A stretch of 27,237 nt of DNA, from contig CALJVK010000018.1 in NCBI GenBank assembly GCA_937773465.1, forward strand, positions 1 through 27,237, written 5' to 3'. Below are positions 17,293-26,491 of the stretch, one piece after another (the first letter of the stretch is position 1; each line of letters starts with the position of its first letter). Both the position numbers and the translations under genes were made by a program. The notes under the pieces were generated by a model. It worked only from the letters and a program-made list of their open reading frames with translations, had not been told where the DNA came from and did no database searches. Source of the DNA: an uncultured Flavobacteriaceae bacterium. GTDB taxonomy: Bacteria > Bacteroidota > Bacteroidia > Flavobacteriales > Flavobacteriaceae.

Positions 17293-17964
17293 ATGATTCA
17301 AACTGATTCTTTACAATTAACTCTTCAATCTCTCGGATTTTTTTCACATAAAACAAAAGATAGAATTTTGATTTCCAGTTTAATTTTGTTCAACGAAGGC
17401 GGTTTTAATAATGTTACAACAGCTTCAATAGCAAAACATACTGGTATTCTTGAGGGAACTCTTTGGTATCATTTTAATTCTAAAAAAGATATTTTATCAA
17501 ACCATATTCAACTTCTACAGAAAGTATTCTTTTCTGTAAATCAGCAAAACAAATCAAAAGACTTTGAAACAATCATTAATGAATTTTTTCAGTCTTATAA
17601 CATAATTTGGGACTTTAGGTATATTCTTAGAGATAACTTTCAAAAGTATTTTGAAGACGACAAGTCTATTTCAAAGACCATAACAGATATTAACAATTAT
17701 TTAGATAAATGGGCAGAAAATAGAATTCTGCATTCACACGAAAGTGGGTTGATAAAAATTAATTCAAAAGAAATAGAAAATCTTTCTGAAATAACTTTAG
17801 TTATAGGTCGATACTGGCTTGATTTCTCAATGAAAAAATATCCAGGTGTTAACATTAGTTCGCTTAGACAAAAAGGATTGAAACACATAGTTACTGTTTT
17901 AAGTCCTTACCTCAACCCTCAAGGAATTCCAACTATTGAAAATATGTTGAAACAATTAAAATAA
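17293..17964 (+). CDS. TetR/AcrR-family transcriptional regulator
   Basis: A 223-residue one-component regulator. The N-terminal helix-turn-helix covers about residues 20-66: TKDRILISSLILFNEGGFNN, VTTASIAKHTGILEGTLWYH and FNSKKDIL, a textbook TetR pattern. The rest is a helical ligand-binding domain without recognisable signature. It is the only complete protein gene within the scarred segment between the two direct repeats. It sits two bases after the alkB fragment, so it probably once controlled alkane or lipid oxidation. With its partner destroyed it is likely an orphan. Its promoter would have been upstream of the lost alkB 5' end, so whether it is still transcribed is uncertain. Confidence 0.87.
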   Translation: MIQTDSLQLTLQSLGFFSHKTKDRILISSLILFNEGGFNNVTTASIAKHTGILEGTLWYHFNSKKDILSNHIQLLQKVFFSVNQQNKSKDFETIINEFFQSYNIIWDFRYILRDNFQKYFEDDKSISKTITDINNYLDKWAENRILHSHESGLIKINSKEIENLSEITLVIGRYWLDFSMKKYPGVNISSLRQKGLKHIVTVLSPYLNPQGIPTIENMLKQLK

Positions 17965-18063
17965 ATTTAACATTGGCATCTCTTAACGCAACAATAATCA
18001 AATTATTTGAGAGTAAGAACTATCTCCTACTAAAACTTATGTTCGATATTTCAACAGAGTTAT

Positions 18064-18090
18064 CTACTAAAACAATAAAACGGTTATACT
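18064..18090 (+). repeat. 27-bp direct repeat, right copy
   Basis: Identical over 27 bases to 16412-16438 at the 3' end of tRNA-fMet, including the CTA of the tRNA tail, but no tRNA precedes this copy. It marks the right border of the gene-fragment region. Confidence 0.8.
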
Positions 18091-18111
18091 ATTATAGTGT
18101 AGCCGTTTTTT
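18078..18111 (+). terminator. Hairpin terminator, second copy of the tRNA terminator
   Basis: AAACGGTTATACTA pairs with TAGTGTAGCCGTTT (two G-T wobbles) around a TTA loop and is followed by a run of six T in total. It is related to the terminator behind tRNA-fMet but has a longer stem and a better T-tract. It may now serve tetR. Confidence 0.75.
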
Positions 18112-18231
18112 AATTAAAAGACTACGTTCAAAGACCCTCAAAAATTAAGAGACAATCTTCCAGCGATTATTAGACCAGTTCAAAATCAAATATTAGGTTG
18201 ACTGAATTTTGTGATGAATGCAAATAAAAAA

Positions 18232-19203
18232 CTACACCTTTCCTTTTAAGCATCTTGTAAAAAAAGGGAAATCATCACTAACAACATAATAGTAAATCCC
18301 ATTAGGGAATTCAGGAGTTACTCCAAAACGCCCATTACATTGATCTAAATCTCCTAATCCTTCAACATATTCATAATCTTGTGTGAATGCTCCCATTTCA
18401 ATAGATCTATTTAAATTATTTGATCCTTGACCAGAACCACCCAATAAGGCTGTTAATGTATTTGGACGATTAGCGTCAGGTTGACTTTTTAATTTATAAC
18501 TTGATTGTAATGCGATAACTTCACTAGTGGAATCATTCGCATTAGAAAATCCATTTCTTGCATAAACAGGAAAACCATCAGAAGCCCAACCAACAATAGT
18601 CATTCCTTGATTATTTCCTAAAAATTCCATGAGGAGTTCAGGCATACCATGGTAATGATATTCCCCATTTGGCTGAACATGTGCATGATTCATATCATCT
18701 CCAAAATCAAAAGTATCGTGCCCAAGAGCTTCAATATTCCAATTTCCTCTTCCTTGTGCTAAACTACATTCACCAGCATCATTACACCTACCCGCTGTTC
18801 CTGGATCAAATTTGACACTATTTAAAGCATAAGCAATTGCTAAAGCAGGTCCAACTAATTCTAACCCACTTTCAGAAATAATTTCAGGACATAGAGAAAA
18901 TCGTTTATTTACATTTTGTTCCCTAATAGTATTTGGATTGTTTTGGTTTGGAAATGTTCCAACCTCATGATTAGGAATACCATTACCATTTAAAATTCTA
19001 TGAGAGTTATCAGATGACCACGAATATTTACTGTAAGTGTTTACGGATTCATCATCATTGAAGATCTCATTATTAATATTTACCAAAATTCCAGCAGTTG
19101 TATAGTCGCTGGTACAATCTTCTGGATCTGGTGCAGGTAAACTTTCACTACTACAAGAAACATTAAACAAGAAAAATAAAATAAAAAAAGAAATTCTATA
19201 CAT
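18232..19203 (-). CDS. YHYH-domain lipoprotein
   Basis: A 323-residue predicted lipoprotein (FLFNVS-C, Cys17) with a linker rich in Pro, Asp and Glu after the lipobox. The body matches the YHYH domain: the eponymous GEYHYHGMPE motif at residues 180-189, preceded by GHDTFDFGDDMNHAHVQPNG and followed by VGWASDGFPVYAR and GIYYYVVSDDFPFFTRC. Several cysteines (DCTSDYT, SLCPE, GRCNDAGECS, DQCNGRFG, FTRCL) suggest disulfides, fitting an exported protein. The biochemical role of YHYH proteins is not established. It is transcribed away from the downstream membrane-protein genes and does not appear to share an operon with anything in the window. Start ATG 19203 places the signal peptide correctly. Confidence 0.85.
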   Translation of the reverse strand: MYRISFFILFFLFNVSCSSESLPAPDPEDCTSDYTTAGILVNINNEIFNDDESVNTYSKYSWSSDNSHRILNGNGIPNHEVGTFPNQNNPNTIREQNVNKRFSLCPEIISESGLELVGPALAIAYALNSVKFDPGTAGRCNDAGECSLAQGRGNWNIEALGHDTFDFGDDMNHAHVQPNGEYHYHGMPELLMEFLGNNQGMTIVGWASDGFPVYARNGFSNANDSTSEVIALQSSYKLKSQPDANRPNTLTALLGGSGQGSNNLNRSIEMGAFTQDYEYVEGLGDLDQCNGRFGVTPEFPNGIYYYVVSDDFPFFTRCLKGKV

Positions 19204-19286
19204 TATAAAATATTTTAAATTTTGACAGTTAAATCATCCAATAGTTTAAAAGTTTATAATTAATTATATTTAAAAAAAAGTGGTTT

Positions 19287-19988
19287 ATGAATAAAAAGTT
19301 AAAAAAATATTTTATCAAATATACGTTAGAATTTTTTGTGATTGTTTTAGGGATTTCTTTTTCGTTTTTTGTTCAAAACGTTAGACAGGAAAAAGAAATA
19401 GATTCAAAAAGAGAATTAATAATGAAGAACCTTTTAGATGAACTTGAATCAAGTCAGAACTACATAATAGAAAGAAAGAGTGAGTTTGAAAGAGAAATGG
19501 ATTATGTGAATAAATTACTTAATGATTCCCTATCGATTAAAATGATAAAAGAATATCCAGATAATAAGTCTCCATTAAATCCATTTTTCTCCGCTTTGAG
19601 ATTTAATCCATCAAGCTCAATTTACAATTCTTTAGTTAGTGATGGTAGTTTAAACTTAATTAAGTCATCTTCCCTTAAAGCTCTAATTGATGAAGTTTAT
19701 AAATCTAATTTCAATTATATTCAATACTTTATTAAGTCAGAATATGATGCTGGTCAAGAAGCTGAACAATTTTTTATAAACAATCATGCAGATGTTTATG
19801 TAAAGAATTTTTGGTTTAATATTAGTGATGATAAACTGATAAATAATGTTTATCAAATAATGAAAAATGACATTCATTTTAAAGCTTTGATGGTTAAAAA
19901 AATAAGTTTTATGGAAGCTAAAAATGGCACTGTTGACTACTATTCAAAAAAAAGAGACAGCTTAATTACTTTACTTAAAAAAAATTAA
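19287..19988 (+). CDS. Single-pass membrane protein, DUF6090-like
   Basis: A 233-residue protein of unknown function. A basic N-terminus (MNKKLKKYFIKYTLEF) leads into one membrane segment at about residues 15-31 (FVIVLGISFSFFVQNV), then a long charged helical region beginning RQEKEIDSKRELIMKNLLDE. This resembles the N-terminal layout of DUF6090 proteins (membrane helix followed by an asparagine- or glutamate-rich helix) that are frequent in Flavobacteriia; the family name is from memory. The C-terminal part would be periplasmic or cytoplasmic depending on topology. It lies 18 bases before the next gene on the same strand, so they may be co-transcribed. No catalytic motif was seen. Confidence 0.7.
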   Translation: MNKKLKKYFIKYTLEFFVIVLGISFSFFVQNVRQEKEIDSKRELIMKNLLDELESSQNYIIERKSEFEREMDYVNKLLNDSLSIKMIKEYPDNKSPLNPFFSALRFNPSSSIYNSLVSDGSLNLIKSSSLKALIDEVYKSNFNYIQYFIKSEYDAGQEAEQFFINNHADVYVKNFWFNISDDKLINNVYQIMKNDIHFKALMVKKISFMEAKNGTVDYYSKKRDSLITLLKKN

Positions 19989-20006
19989 ATTTTTATATTT
20001 TAAAAC

Positions 20007-20660
20007 ATGAACACAAATAACTTTTGGACTAGAGTTTTAGGAATATTTGGGATACTAGGTGGTTTAACTCTATTAAGTGGAGATATGCTTTTTTACTATG
20101 ACTCTTTTAATAGTAACCTATATGAAAATATGGGAAATGCATCTGATTTAAGAATTATTTTAAGTGCAGTAACCGCTCTTCTAGCAGCATGGTTTTATAT
20201 GCTTGGGGTTGCTCATGTATACCAAGCTTTTAAACCAACTAAACCCTTAATAAAGAATACTATCTTAATTTGTTTTGCTGCCATTACCATTTCTTATGGT
20301 GTGGTTCACGGGGCTTTTGTAGCAATTGCTACATCTTCAAAGCTAGCTATCGAAAATAATCTTGATTTAAATGATTCTGTTTCCTTAGCTGCAGAAGCAA
20401 ACAATATATTAAGATTAATTGTTTATCCAATTTTTGGACTTTTATCACTTTTATTTATTACCCAGGTATGGAAAAGAAAAACTTTATACCCTAGATGGAT
20501 AATTCTATTTTTTCCATTAATACCTTTTTTAATACAAGACTTTATTTGTAAAAATTTATCTGGAAATATTTGGATTATAGTATGCGGAGGTTATCTAAAT
20601 CATATTTTGATTATTTTCTTTACAGCATCCACCATTGCCCTTTGGAATAAGAAAGTATAG
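20007..20660 (+). CDS. Multi-pass membrane protein, unknown function (DUF6796-like)
   Basis: A 217-residue integral membrane protein with about six hydrophobic segments: approximately residues 10-28, 48-70, 83-107, 134-152, 160-175 and 188-208. Between segments there are hydrophilic loops, among them YYDSFNSNLYENMGNASDL, which is probably external. The pattern recalls DUF6796 proteins of Bacteroidota, but this is a resemblance by eye, not a search result. No transport or enzyme motif was recognised. It follows the preceding membrane protein by 18 bases and is followed by the palindrome that precedes the acyl-CoA dehydrogenase gene. Confidence 0.68.
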   Translation: MNTNNFWTRVLGIFGILGGLTLLSGDMLFYYDSFNSNLYENMGNASDLRIILSAVTALLAAWFYMLGVAHVYQAFKPTKPLIKNTILICFAAITISYGVVHGAFVAIATSSKLAIENNLDLNDSVSLAAEANNILRLIVYPIFGLLSLLFITQVWKRKTLYPRWIILFFPLIPFLIQDFICKNLSGNIWIIVCGGYLNHILIIFFTASTIALWNKKV

Positions 20661-20701
20661 TTTCAAACAATACAAACAGAATTCCCAAAAAAGTATATAA
20701 A

Positions 20702-20727
20702 AAATTACTATGCATGCATAGTAATTT
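20702..20727. promoter_or_regulatory. Perfect 26-bp palindrome, candidate operator
   Basis: The 13-base half site AAATTACTATGCA is followed at once by its exact reverse complement with no loop, so it resembles a dimeric protein binding site rather than a hairpin. It lies 13 bases before a consensus -7 box and so covers the -33 region of the acyl-CoA dehydrogenase promoter. A second inverted repeat (TTTGTCAA at 20725-20732 with TTGACAAA at 20745-20752) overlaps the -7 box. A regulator acting as repressor is inferred. Confidence 0.55.
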
Positions 20728-20739
20728 GTCAATTTTCTA

Positions 20740-20747
20740 TATATTTG
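20740..20747 (+). promoter_or_regulatory. Candidate -7 promoter element of the acyl-CoA dehydrogenase gene
   Basis: TATATTTG matches the Bacteroidota -7 consensus TAnnTTTG exactly and lies 36 bases before the start codon at 20783. No clear TTG was found at the -33 position, which is occupied by the palindrome. Confidence 0.4.
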
Positions 20748-20782
20748 ACAAAATTAAATGAGTACTTAAATTTTATTGAATT

Positions 20783-22598
20783 ATGGCTGATAAATATGTT
20801 GATATCGATACGTTAAAATATATGCTTTATGATGTGCATAAACTAGAAGATCTTTTAGATAGAGAAAGGTTTGTAGATCATGATAAAGAATCATTGGACA
20901 TGTTTTTAGAATCTACAAAAGATTTTGCTGACAGAGAGCTTTTTCCTTACATAAAGGAAATGGATGAAAAACCTGCTTATCACAAAGATGGAAAAGTATA
21001 TGTCCACAGTCAAGTAGAAACAATGATGAAAAAAGGTGGTGAGCTTGGATTTATTTCTGCATCATTTGATTATGATATTGGAGGAATGCAAATTCCATTA
21101 ATGGCTCATACTGCTGCTACGTACATTTTAGATGCTGCAAATAATCATTTACCTGGTTATGCTGGTTTAACTCAAGGAGCAGCTGAATTAATTATTCATT
21201 TTGCAAGTAAAGACTTAGTAGATACGTATGTTCCTGATATGCTTTCAGGGAATTGGGGAGGAACAATGTGTTTAACAGAACCTCAAGCCGGAAGTTCTTT
21301 ATCTGATATAGTAACAAAAGCAAAACCAACTCAAAATGGCTACTATAATATTAGTGGTCAAAAAATATTTATTTCAGCAGGAGATAACCAATTCGCTGAA
21401 AATATTGTTCACTTAGTTTTAGCAAGAGTTGAAGGTGCAGCAAAAGGGACTAAGGGGATTTCATTATTTATAGTTCCGAAAAACAGAAATAGCTTCAAAC
21501 GGAACTTTAGAATCAAACGATGTTACAACTGTAGCTGATTTTCAAAAAATGGGTCAAAAAGGATACTGTACAACTCATTTAGGCTTTGGTGATAAAGACG
21601 ATTGTCAAGGCTGGCTAGTAGGGGAAGAAAATCAGGGTTTAAATTATATGTTTTTAATGATGAATGCTGCTAGAATTGCAGTTGGTAGAGGATCATCTGC
21701 GATTGCTTCAGCTGCATATTATGCTTCATTACAATATGCTAATGAAAGACCACAAGGAAGAAAACTAGCTAGTGACGGAAAGAAAAATATTGACCAAAGT
21801 CAATCTTTAATCATAGAACATCCAGATGTAAGAAGAATGTTATTACTGCAAAAAGCAGTGGTTGAAGGATCTATGAGTCTTGTATTATTAGCAGCTAAGT
21901 ATTATGATTTAGAAAGTACAGCTCAGTCAAATGAAGAAAAGAAAAAATACAACACACTACTTGAAATGATTATTCCTGTAGTTAAAACATATCCCTCAGA
22001 AGCAGGTGCATATTCTGTAAATAATGGACTTCAAGTTTTAGGAGGATATGGTTTTTGTTCCGATTTCATTCTTCAGCAATACTATAGAGATATTAGAATT
22101 TCATCAATTTACGAAGGAACTACTGGAATTCAATCTCAAGATTTACTAGGTAGAAAAATAACAATGAATAATGGCGAAGGATTAAAACTGTTGTTAAATG
22201 AAATTATGACAACAGTAGCTAAAGCAAATAACCATTCTGAATTAAAACCATATGCTGATTCTATATCTGAAAAAATTAAACTTTCTGAAAAAGTTTTAAC
22301 ATCATTAATGCCTCATGCTTTAAAAGGAGACTTTGAAAGATACTTAGCAGATGCAAGTGTATTTATGGAATTCTTTAGCCTAATTATTGTCGCTTGGAAC
22401 TGGCTTGAGGTTGCAGAAAACTCTCAACAAGCTCTAAACAATGATGACAAAAAATATTCTAAGATATTTTATAAAAGTAAAATAGAAACAATGAAGTATT
22501 TTTTTGATTATGAGCTGCCTAAAACGGTAAGTCAATCAGAAATATTAATGAATCCATCATCTGTTACAATTAAAAAGGATGAAGAGATATTAATTTAA
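20783..22598 (+). CDS. Acyl-CoA dehydrogenase (about 600 aa), single-base frameshift
   Basis: FAD-dependent enzyme for the first oxidation of fatty acyl-CoA in beta-oxidation, of the long type common in Bacteroidota. The first frame (20783-21538) carries CLTEPQAGSSLSDI and ISGQKIFISAGD, the FAD and substrate binding blocks. It goes out of frame at VPKNR. The next frame continues without loss (IASNGTLESNDVTTVADFQK, then MGQKGYCTTHLGFG) and holds YEGTTGIQSQDLLGRK, with the Glu of the active site, plus a helical C-terminal extension. Removing one A from AAA at 21487-21489 restores one protein of about 605 residues. The loss of frame is exactly one base in a homopolymer, so sequencing error is likely. 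A palindromic operator and -7 box precede it. Its chain-length preference cannot be read. Confidence 0.9.
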
Positions 22599-22682
22599 AT
22601 TATTTTGTTGTTGTGCGAGCCATCACAAAATCCTTTAAGATCAAGAGTGTTTCCAATACCACATTTTTGGTTTATATGACAT
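22595..22682 (-). pseudogene. Possible CDGSH iron-sulfur micro-ORF with one-base frameshift
   Basis: On the minus strand, between the acyl-CoA dehydrogenase and DoxX genes, one frame reads CGIGNTLDLKGFCDGSHNN and stops at TAA overlapping the end of the dehydrogenase gene. The CDGSH-type ligand block (Cys, Asp-Gly-Ser, His) is clear. The start ATG 22682 gives MSYKPK and joins this frame only if one A is removed from the A5 run at about 22663-22667; the product would be 28 residues. The canonical paired cysteines before the CDGSH block are reduced to one (KCG), so cluster binding by a monomer is doubtful. It may be a genuine tiny protein, a relic of a larger one, or chance. Confidence 0.4.
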
Positions 22683-22784
22683 AATTAATTTTTTATATTT
22701 AATTGTCAAGTTTCTTGCCAAATAAAAAACTGAATCTATTCAATTATAAGATTTAAATTTATTACTTTAAATAAAAAAATAATT

Positions 22785-23147
22785 ATGGAATACGCTAAAC
22801 TAATTATTCAATTAATCCTTGCTTTGGGAATATATAATGTTTGGATAATAAACTACACTAAAGGATCCAAATACAGAGGAGGAAGTGCAACTAATATGTC
22901 TGAAGAATTTGAAGCTTACGGATTTAGAAGTTGGTTTATGAAAATAATAGGCTTTTCAAAATTAACTTTAGCTACATTACTAATTGCTGGTATATGGTTC
23001 CCTTATTTAATAAATCCTTCTGCGTTTCTAATAGGAACTCTAATGGTAGGAGCTCTTTTTGCTCACCTTAAGATAAACGATCCATTTGTAAAATCAATTC
23101 CTGCTCTTATAATGTTGATTTTGTGTTCTACCTTAATAATACTTTAG
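22785..23147 (+). CDS. DoxX-like membrane protein
   Basis: A 120-residue protein with four hydrophobic segments (about residues 5-24, 51-69, 76-92 and 100-119), the layout of the small DoxX-like family. The loop between segments one and two (YTKGSKYRGGSATNMSEEFE) and the FGFRSW-like stretch YGFRSWFMKIIGFSKL, followed by LLIAGIWFP, fit this family well. DoxX-like proteins sit in the inner membrane; their roles range from quinone-linked electron transfer to unknown. No heme or metal motif is obvious. It stands alone between the acyl-CoA dehydrogenase and acnB, with about 190 bases upstream and 135 downstream. Confidence 0.78.
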   Translation: MEYAKLIIQLILALGIYNVWIINYTKGSKYRGGSATNMSEEFEAYGFRSWFMKIIGFSKLTLATLLIAGIWFPYLINPSAFLIGTLMVGALFAHLKINDPFVKSIPALIMLILCSTLIIL

Positions 23148-23244
23148 TTCAGAGATTATTTACTCAAATTAGTATTATTAATACTTTGATATATTACGAT
23201 ATAAATTATTTTTGCAAAAAAATATACGATATGTTGTTTATTTT

Positions 23245-23252
23245 TAACTTTG
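23245..23252 (+). promoter_or_regulatory. Candidate -7 promoter element of acnB
   Basis: TAACTTTG matches TAnnTTTG and lies 31 bases before the acnB start codon. No TTG was seen at the right distance upstream, so confidence is low. Confidence 0.35.
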
Positions 23253-23282
23253 TTAGTATGGATAATTTGAATTATTAAATTT

Positions 23283-26078
23283 ATGAGTTTATATATTGAA
23301 TACCTAGAAGAAATTGAACAAAGGAGAAGTCAAGAACTTGATCCCAAGCCAATTGATGGAGCTGAATTATTAAGTGAAATTATCTTACAAATCAAAGATT
23401 CTAATCACGAATACAGAAAAGATTCTCTTGATTTCTTTATTTACAATGTATTACCAGGAACTACTAGTGCGGCCGTAGTAAAATCTAAATTTTTAAAGGA
23501 AATTATTCTTGGTGAATCAATAGTTGAAGAGATTTCAGCTGATTTTGCATTCGAACAATTATCACATATGAAGGGTGGATCTTCTATTGAAGTACTACTT
23601 GATATAGCATTAGGACAAATATTTCAAAAGCTAAACAAGCTGCAAAAGTTCTAAAAACACAAGTTTTTTTATATGAAGCAGATACAAGTCGTTTAGAAAA
23701 TGGTTTTAAAGCTGGAAACTCAATAGCTAAAGAAATTATTGAAAGTTACGCTAAAGCTGAATTTTTTACAAAACTTCCAGATCTTCCTGAAGAAATAAAG
23801 CTAGTTACTTTCGTTGCTGGTATTGGTGATATTTCTACTGACTTACTATCTCCAGGGGGTGATGCTCATTCAAGATCTGATCGACAACTGCATGGACAAT
23901 GTATGTTTGAACACAATAAAGAACAACAAAAAGAACTATTAGCTTTACAAGCAAAGCATCCAGATAAAAGAGTAATGTTAATAGCTGAAAAAGGAACTAT
24001 GGGAGTAGGCTCTTCTAGAATGTCAGGAGTTAACAACGTGGCTCTTTGGATCGGTAAAAAAGCAAGTAAATATATTCCTTTTATAAACATAGCCCCAGTT
24101 ATAGCCGGCACAAACGGTGTTTCTCCAATATTTCTAACAACAGTGGATGTAACCGGAGGTATTGGTTTAGATTTAAAAAACTGGAAAAATAAACATGATT
24201 CATCAGGTAACCTTATTCTTGATAATGATGGAGAACCTATTTTAGAGCAAATATATTCTGTGGCTACAGGAACTGTTCTAACAATTAATACAAAGACTAA
24301 AAAACTATATAATGATGGTAAGGAATTGATGGATATTTCTTCAGCTTTTACTCCTCAGAAAATAGAATTCATGAAAGCTGGAGGTTCTTATGCTATCGTA
24401 TTTGGTAAAAAACTACAAGCTTTTGCTGCTAAAACATTAGAAAAAAAATTATCACCTGTATTTGCTGGATCTAAAGAAATTTCTATTAAAAATCAGGGAC
24501 TAACAGCGGTTGAGAAAATTTTTAATAAAAATGCAGTTGGTACGACTGGAGCTACATTGCACGCTGGCTCATATGTTCGTGTAGAAGTTAATATTGTTGG
24601 TTCACAAGATACAACTGGTTTAATGACCTCTCAAGAACTAGAAATGATGGCAGCCACCACCATATCACCAATTGTTGATGGTGCTTATCAGTCTGGCTGT
24701 CATACTGCTTCTGTTTGGGATTCAAAATCTCAAACAAATATTCCAAGACTTATGAAGTTTATGAGTGATTTCGGACTTATAACTGCACGTCACCCAGAAA
24801 ATAAATACCATCCAATGACTGATGTTATTCATAAAGTATTAAATGATATCACCATAGACGATTGGGCAATTATTATTGGAGGAGATTCACACACTAGAAT
24901 GTCTAAAGGAGTTGCTTTTGGTGCAGACTCTGGGACAGTTGCATTGGCATTAGCCACAGGTGAAGCTTCAATGCCAATACCTGAATCTGTTAAAGTAACT
25001 TTCAAAGGAAAAATGAAAGACTATATGGATTTCCGAGATGTTGTTCATGCAACACAACACCAAATGCTAAAGAAGTTTAATGGAGAAAATGTATTTCAAG
25101 GTAGAATTATTGAAGTTCATATAGGAACACTTCTTGCCGATCAAGCATTCACTTTTACAGATTGGACAGCAGAAATGAAAGCGAAAGCTTCTATTTGTAT
25201 TTCTCAAGATAAAACACTTATTGAATCACTAAACATTGCTAAAGGTCGAATTCAAATAATGATTGATAAAGGAATGGACAATGAAAGTCAAGTTCTTCAA
25301 GGACTTATTGACAGAGCCAATAAAAGAATCGATCAAATTAAATCTGGAGAAAAACCTCCTTAACGCCTGATGAAAATGCTAAATATCATGCGGAATTCGT
25401 AGTAGATTTAGATATTATTGATGAACCAATGATAGCAGATCCAGATGTAAACAACGAAGATGTTTCTAAACGATACACACACGATACAATTCGTGAAATC
25501 TCTTTCTATGAAGGAGAAAAACATATAGATTTAGGCTTTATAGGATCTTGTATGGTTCACAAAGGAGATATAAAGATAGTAGCTAAGATGCTAAAAAATC
25601 TAGAGAATCAATATGGGAAAGTTGAATTCAAAGCTCCATTAGTAGTCACAGCTCCAACCTATAATATTATAGATGAACTTAAAGTTGAAGGAGATTGGGA
25701 AATTTTACAGAAATATTCTGGTTTTGAATTTGATGATTCAGCTCCTAAAGGTGAAGCTCGACAGAATACGATAACATCTTATATCTTGAACGTCCTGGAT
25801 GTAATCTTTGCATGGGTAATCAAGAGAAAGCAGAAAAAGGAGATACAGTAATGGCTACCTCTACTCGTCTATTTAAAGGTAGAGTAGTTAAAGATTCTGA
25901 CCGAAAAAAAGGAGAATCATTACTAGCATCAACTCCAGTAGTTGTTCTTTCAGCAATTCTTGGAAGAACTCCAACAATTGAAGAATATAAGACAGCAGTT
26001 AAAGGAATTAAACTTACTCAGTTTGCCCCTCCAATTAAGAAAATGACTTCAAAACCAGGTCACTTACTTTCTTACTAA
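23283..26078 (+). CDS. acnB: Aconitate hydratase B, interrupted by three single-base frameshifts
   Basis: [4Fe-4S] enzyme of the TCA cycle that isomerises citrate to isocitrate. The gene spans 2796 bases, about the 925-930 residues normal for Bacteroidota AcnB, but is read in four pieces. Piece one (MSLYIEYLEEIEQRRSQ to LDIALGQ) loses frame at the A-run 23618-23620. Piece two runs from there (ISKAKQAAKVLKTQVFLYEA) through 23903 and on to SGEKP near 25355. Piece three starts LTPDENAKYHAEFVVDLD and breaks near 25761 (EAR followed by TEYDN in the other frame). Piece four ends at 26078. Each break is repaired by adding one base. The cluster ligands are present: Cys in GFIGSCMVHKGD and CNLCMGN. 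Because the gene is usually essential for growth on the TCA cycle and all three breaks are single missing bases, error is more likely than decay. Confidence 0.93.
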
Positions 26079-26164
26079 AGATTAAGAAATTACTTTTACT
26101 TTGATTTATCGCGGCTAAATCCAAGCCTGTGTATTATTAATTTGATTAAAAAAAGAAACTAAGT

Positions 26165-26483
26165 TTATTCTGGAGCAATTTCGAACTCTAGACCATTTAG
26201 ATCTTCAGTGATTTGAATTTGACAGCCTAATCTTGAATTTGGCTTTATGTAAAAAGCCTCTGAAAGCATAGCTTGCTCGTCATCAGAAATATTCACAAGT
26301 AAATCTTTAGACTTTACATAAACATGACATGAGGCGCACATAGCCATTCCTCCACAAATACCTTCAACTGGAAACTCATAAGCTTTACAAGCCTCCATCA
26401 AATTCATATTCATATCAGTAGGTACAACTATTGAATGTTTTTTTTTGATCTCTATCAATAATATATATTTTAATATCAGACAT
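26165..26483 (-). CDS. [2Fe-2S] ferredoxin, single-base frameshift near N-terminus
   Basis: Adrenodoxin/plant-type [2Fe-2S] electron carrier. The cluster ligands are visible as C-x5-C-x2-C in GICGGMAMCASCHVYV, plus the distal Cys in SRLGCQI. The open frame alone gives 97 residues starting from TTG 26458, but that begins inside a conserved strand. Upstream, ATG 26483 gives MSDIKIYIIDRDQKK, the expected N-terminus of this ferredoxin type, which joins the main frame if one A is dropped from the A9 run (26438-26446). The corrected protein is about 105 residues. The start lies 8 bases after the thiolase stop, so the two are co-transcribed. Its partner could be a reductase or an oxygenase, neither of which is in the window. 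It converges with acnB; the gap 26079-26164 holds no clear feature. Confidence 0.88.
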
Positions 26484-26491
26484 TAATAAAA

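Larger units (their letters stand above)
17965..18231. other. Scar region downstream of tetR
   Basis: A 267-base stretch without an intact gene. It contains a third short copy of the repeat head (CTACTAAAAC at 18027-18036), the right copy of the 27-bp repeat, a terminator, and a plus-strand open remnant at about 18123-18200 that reads FKDPQKLRDNLPAIIRPVQN and ends in TGA. The remnant has protein-like composition but was not recognised. Confidence 0.45.
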
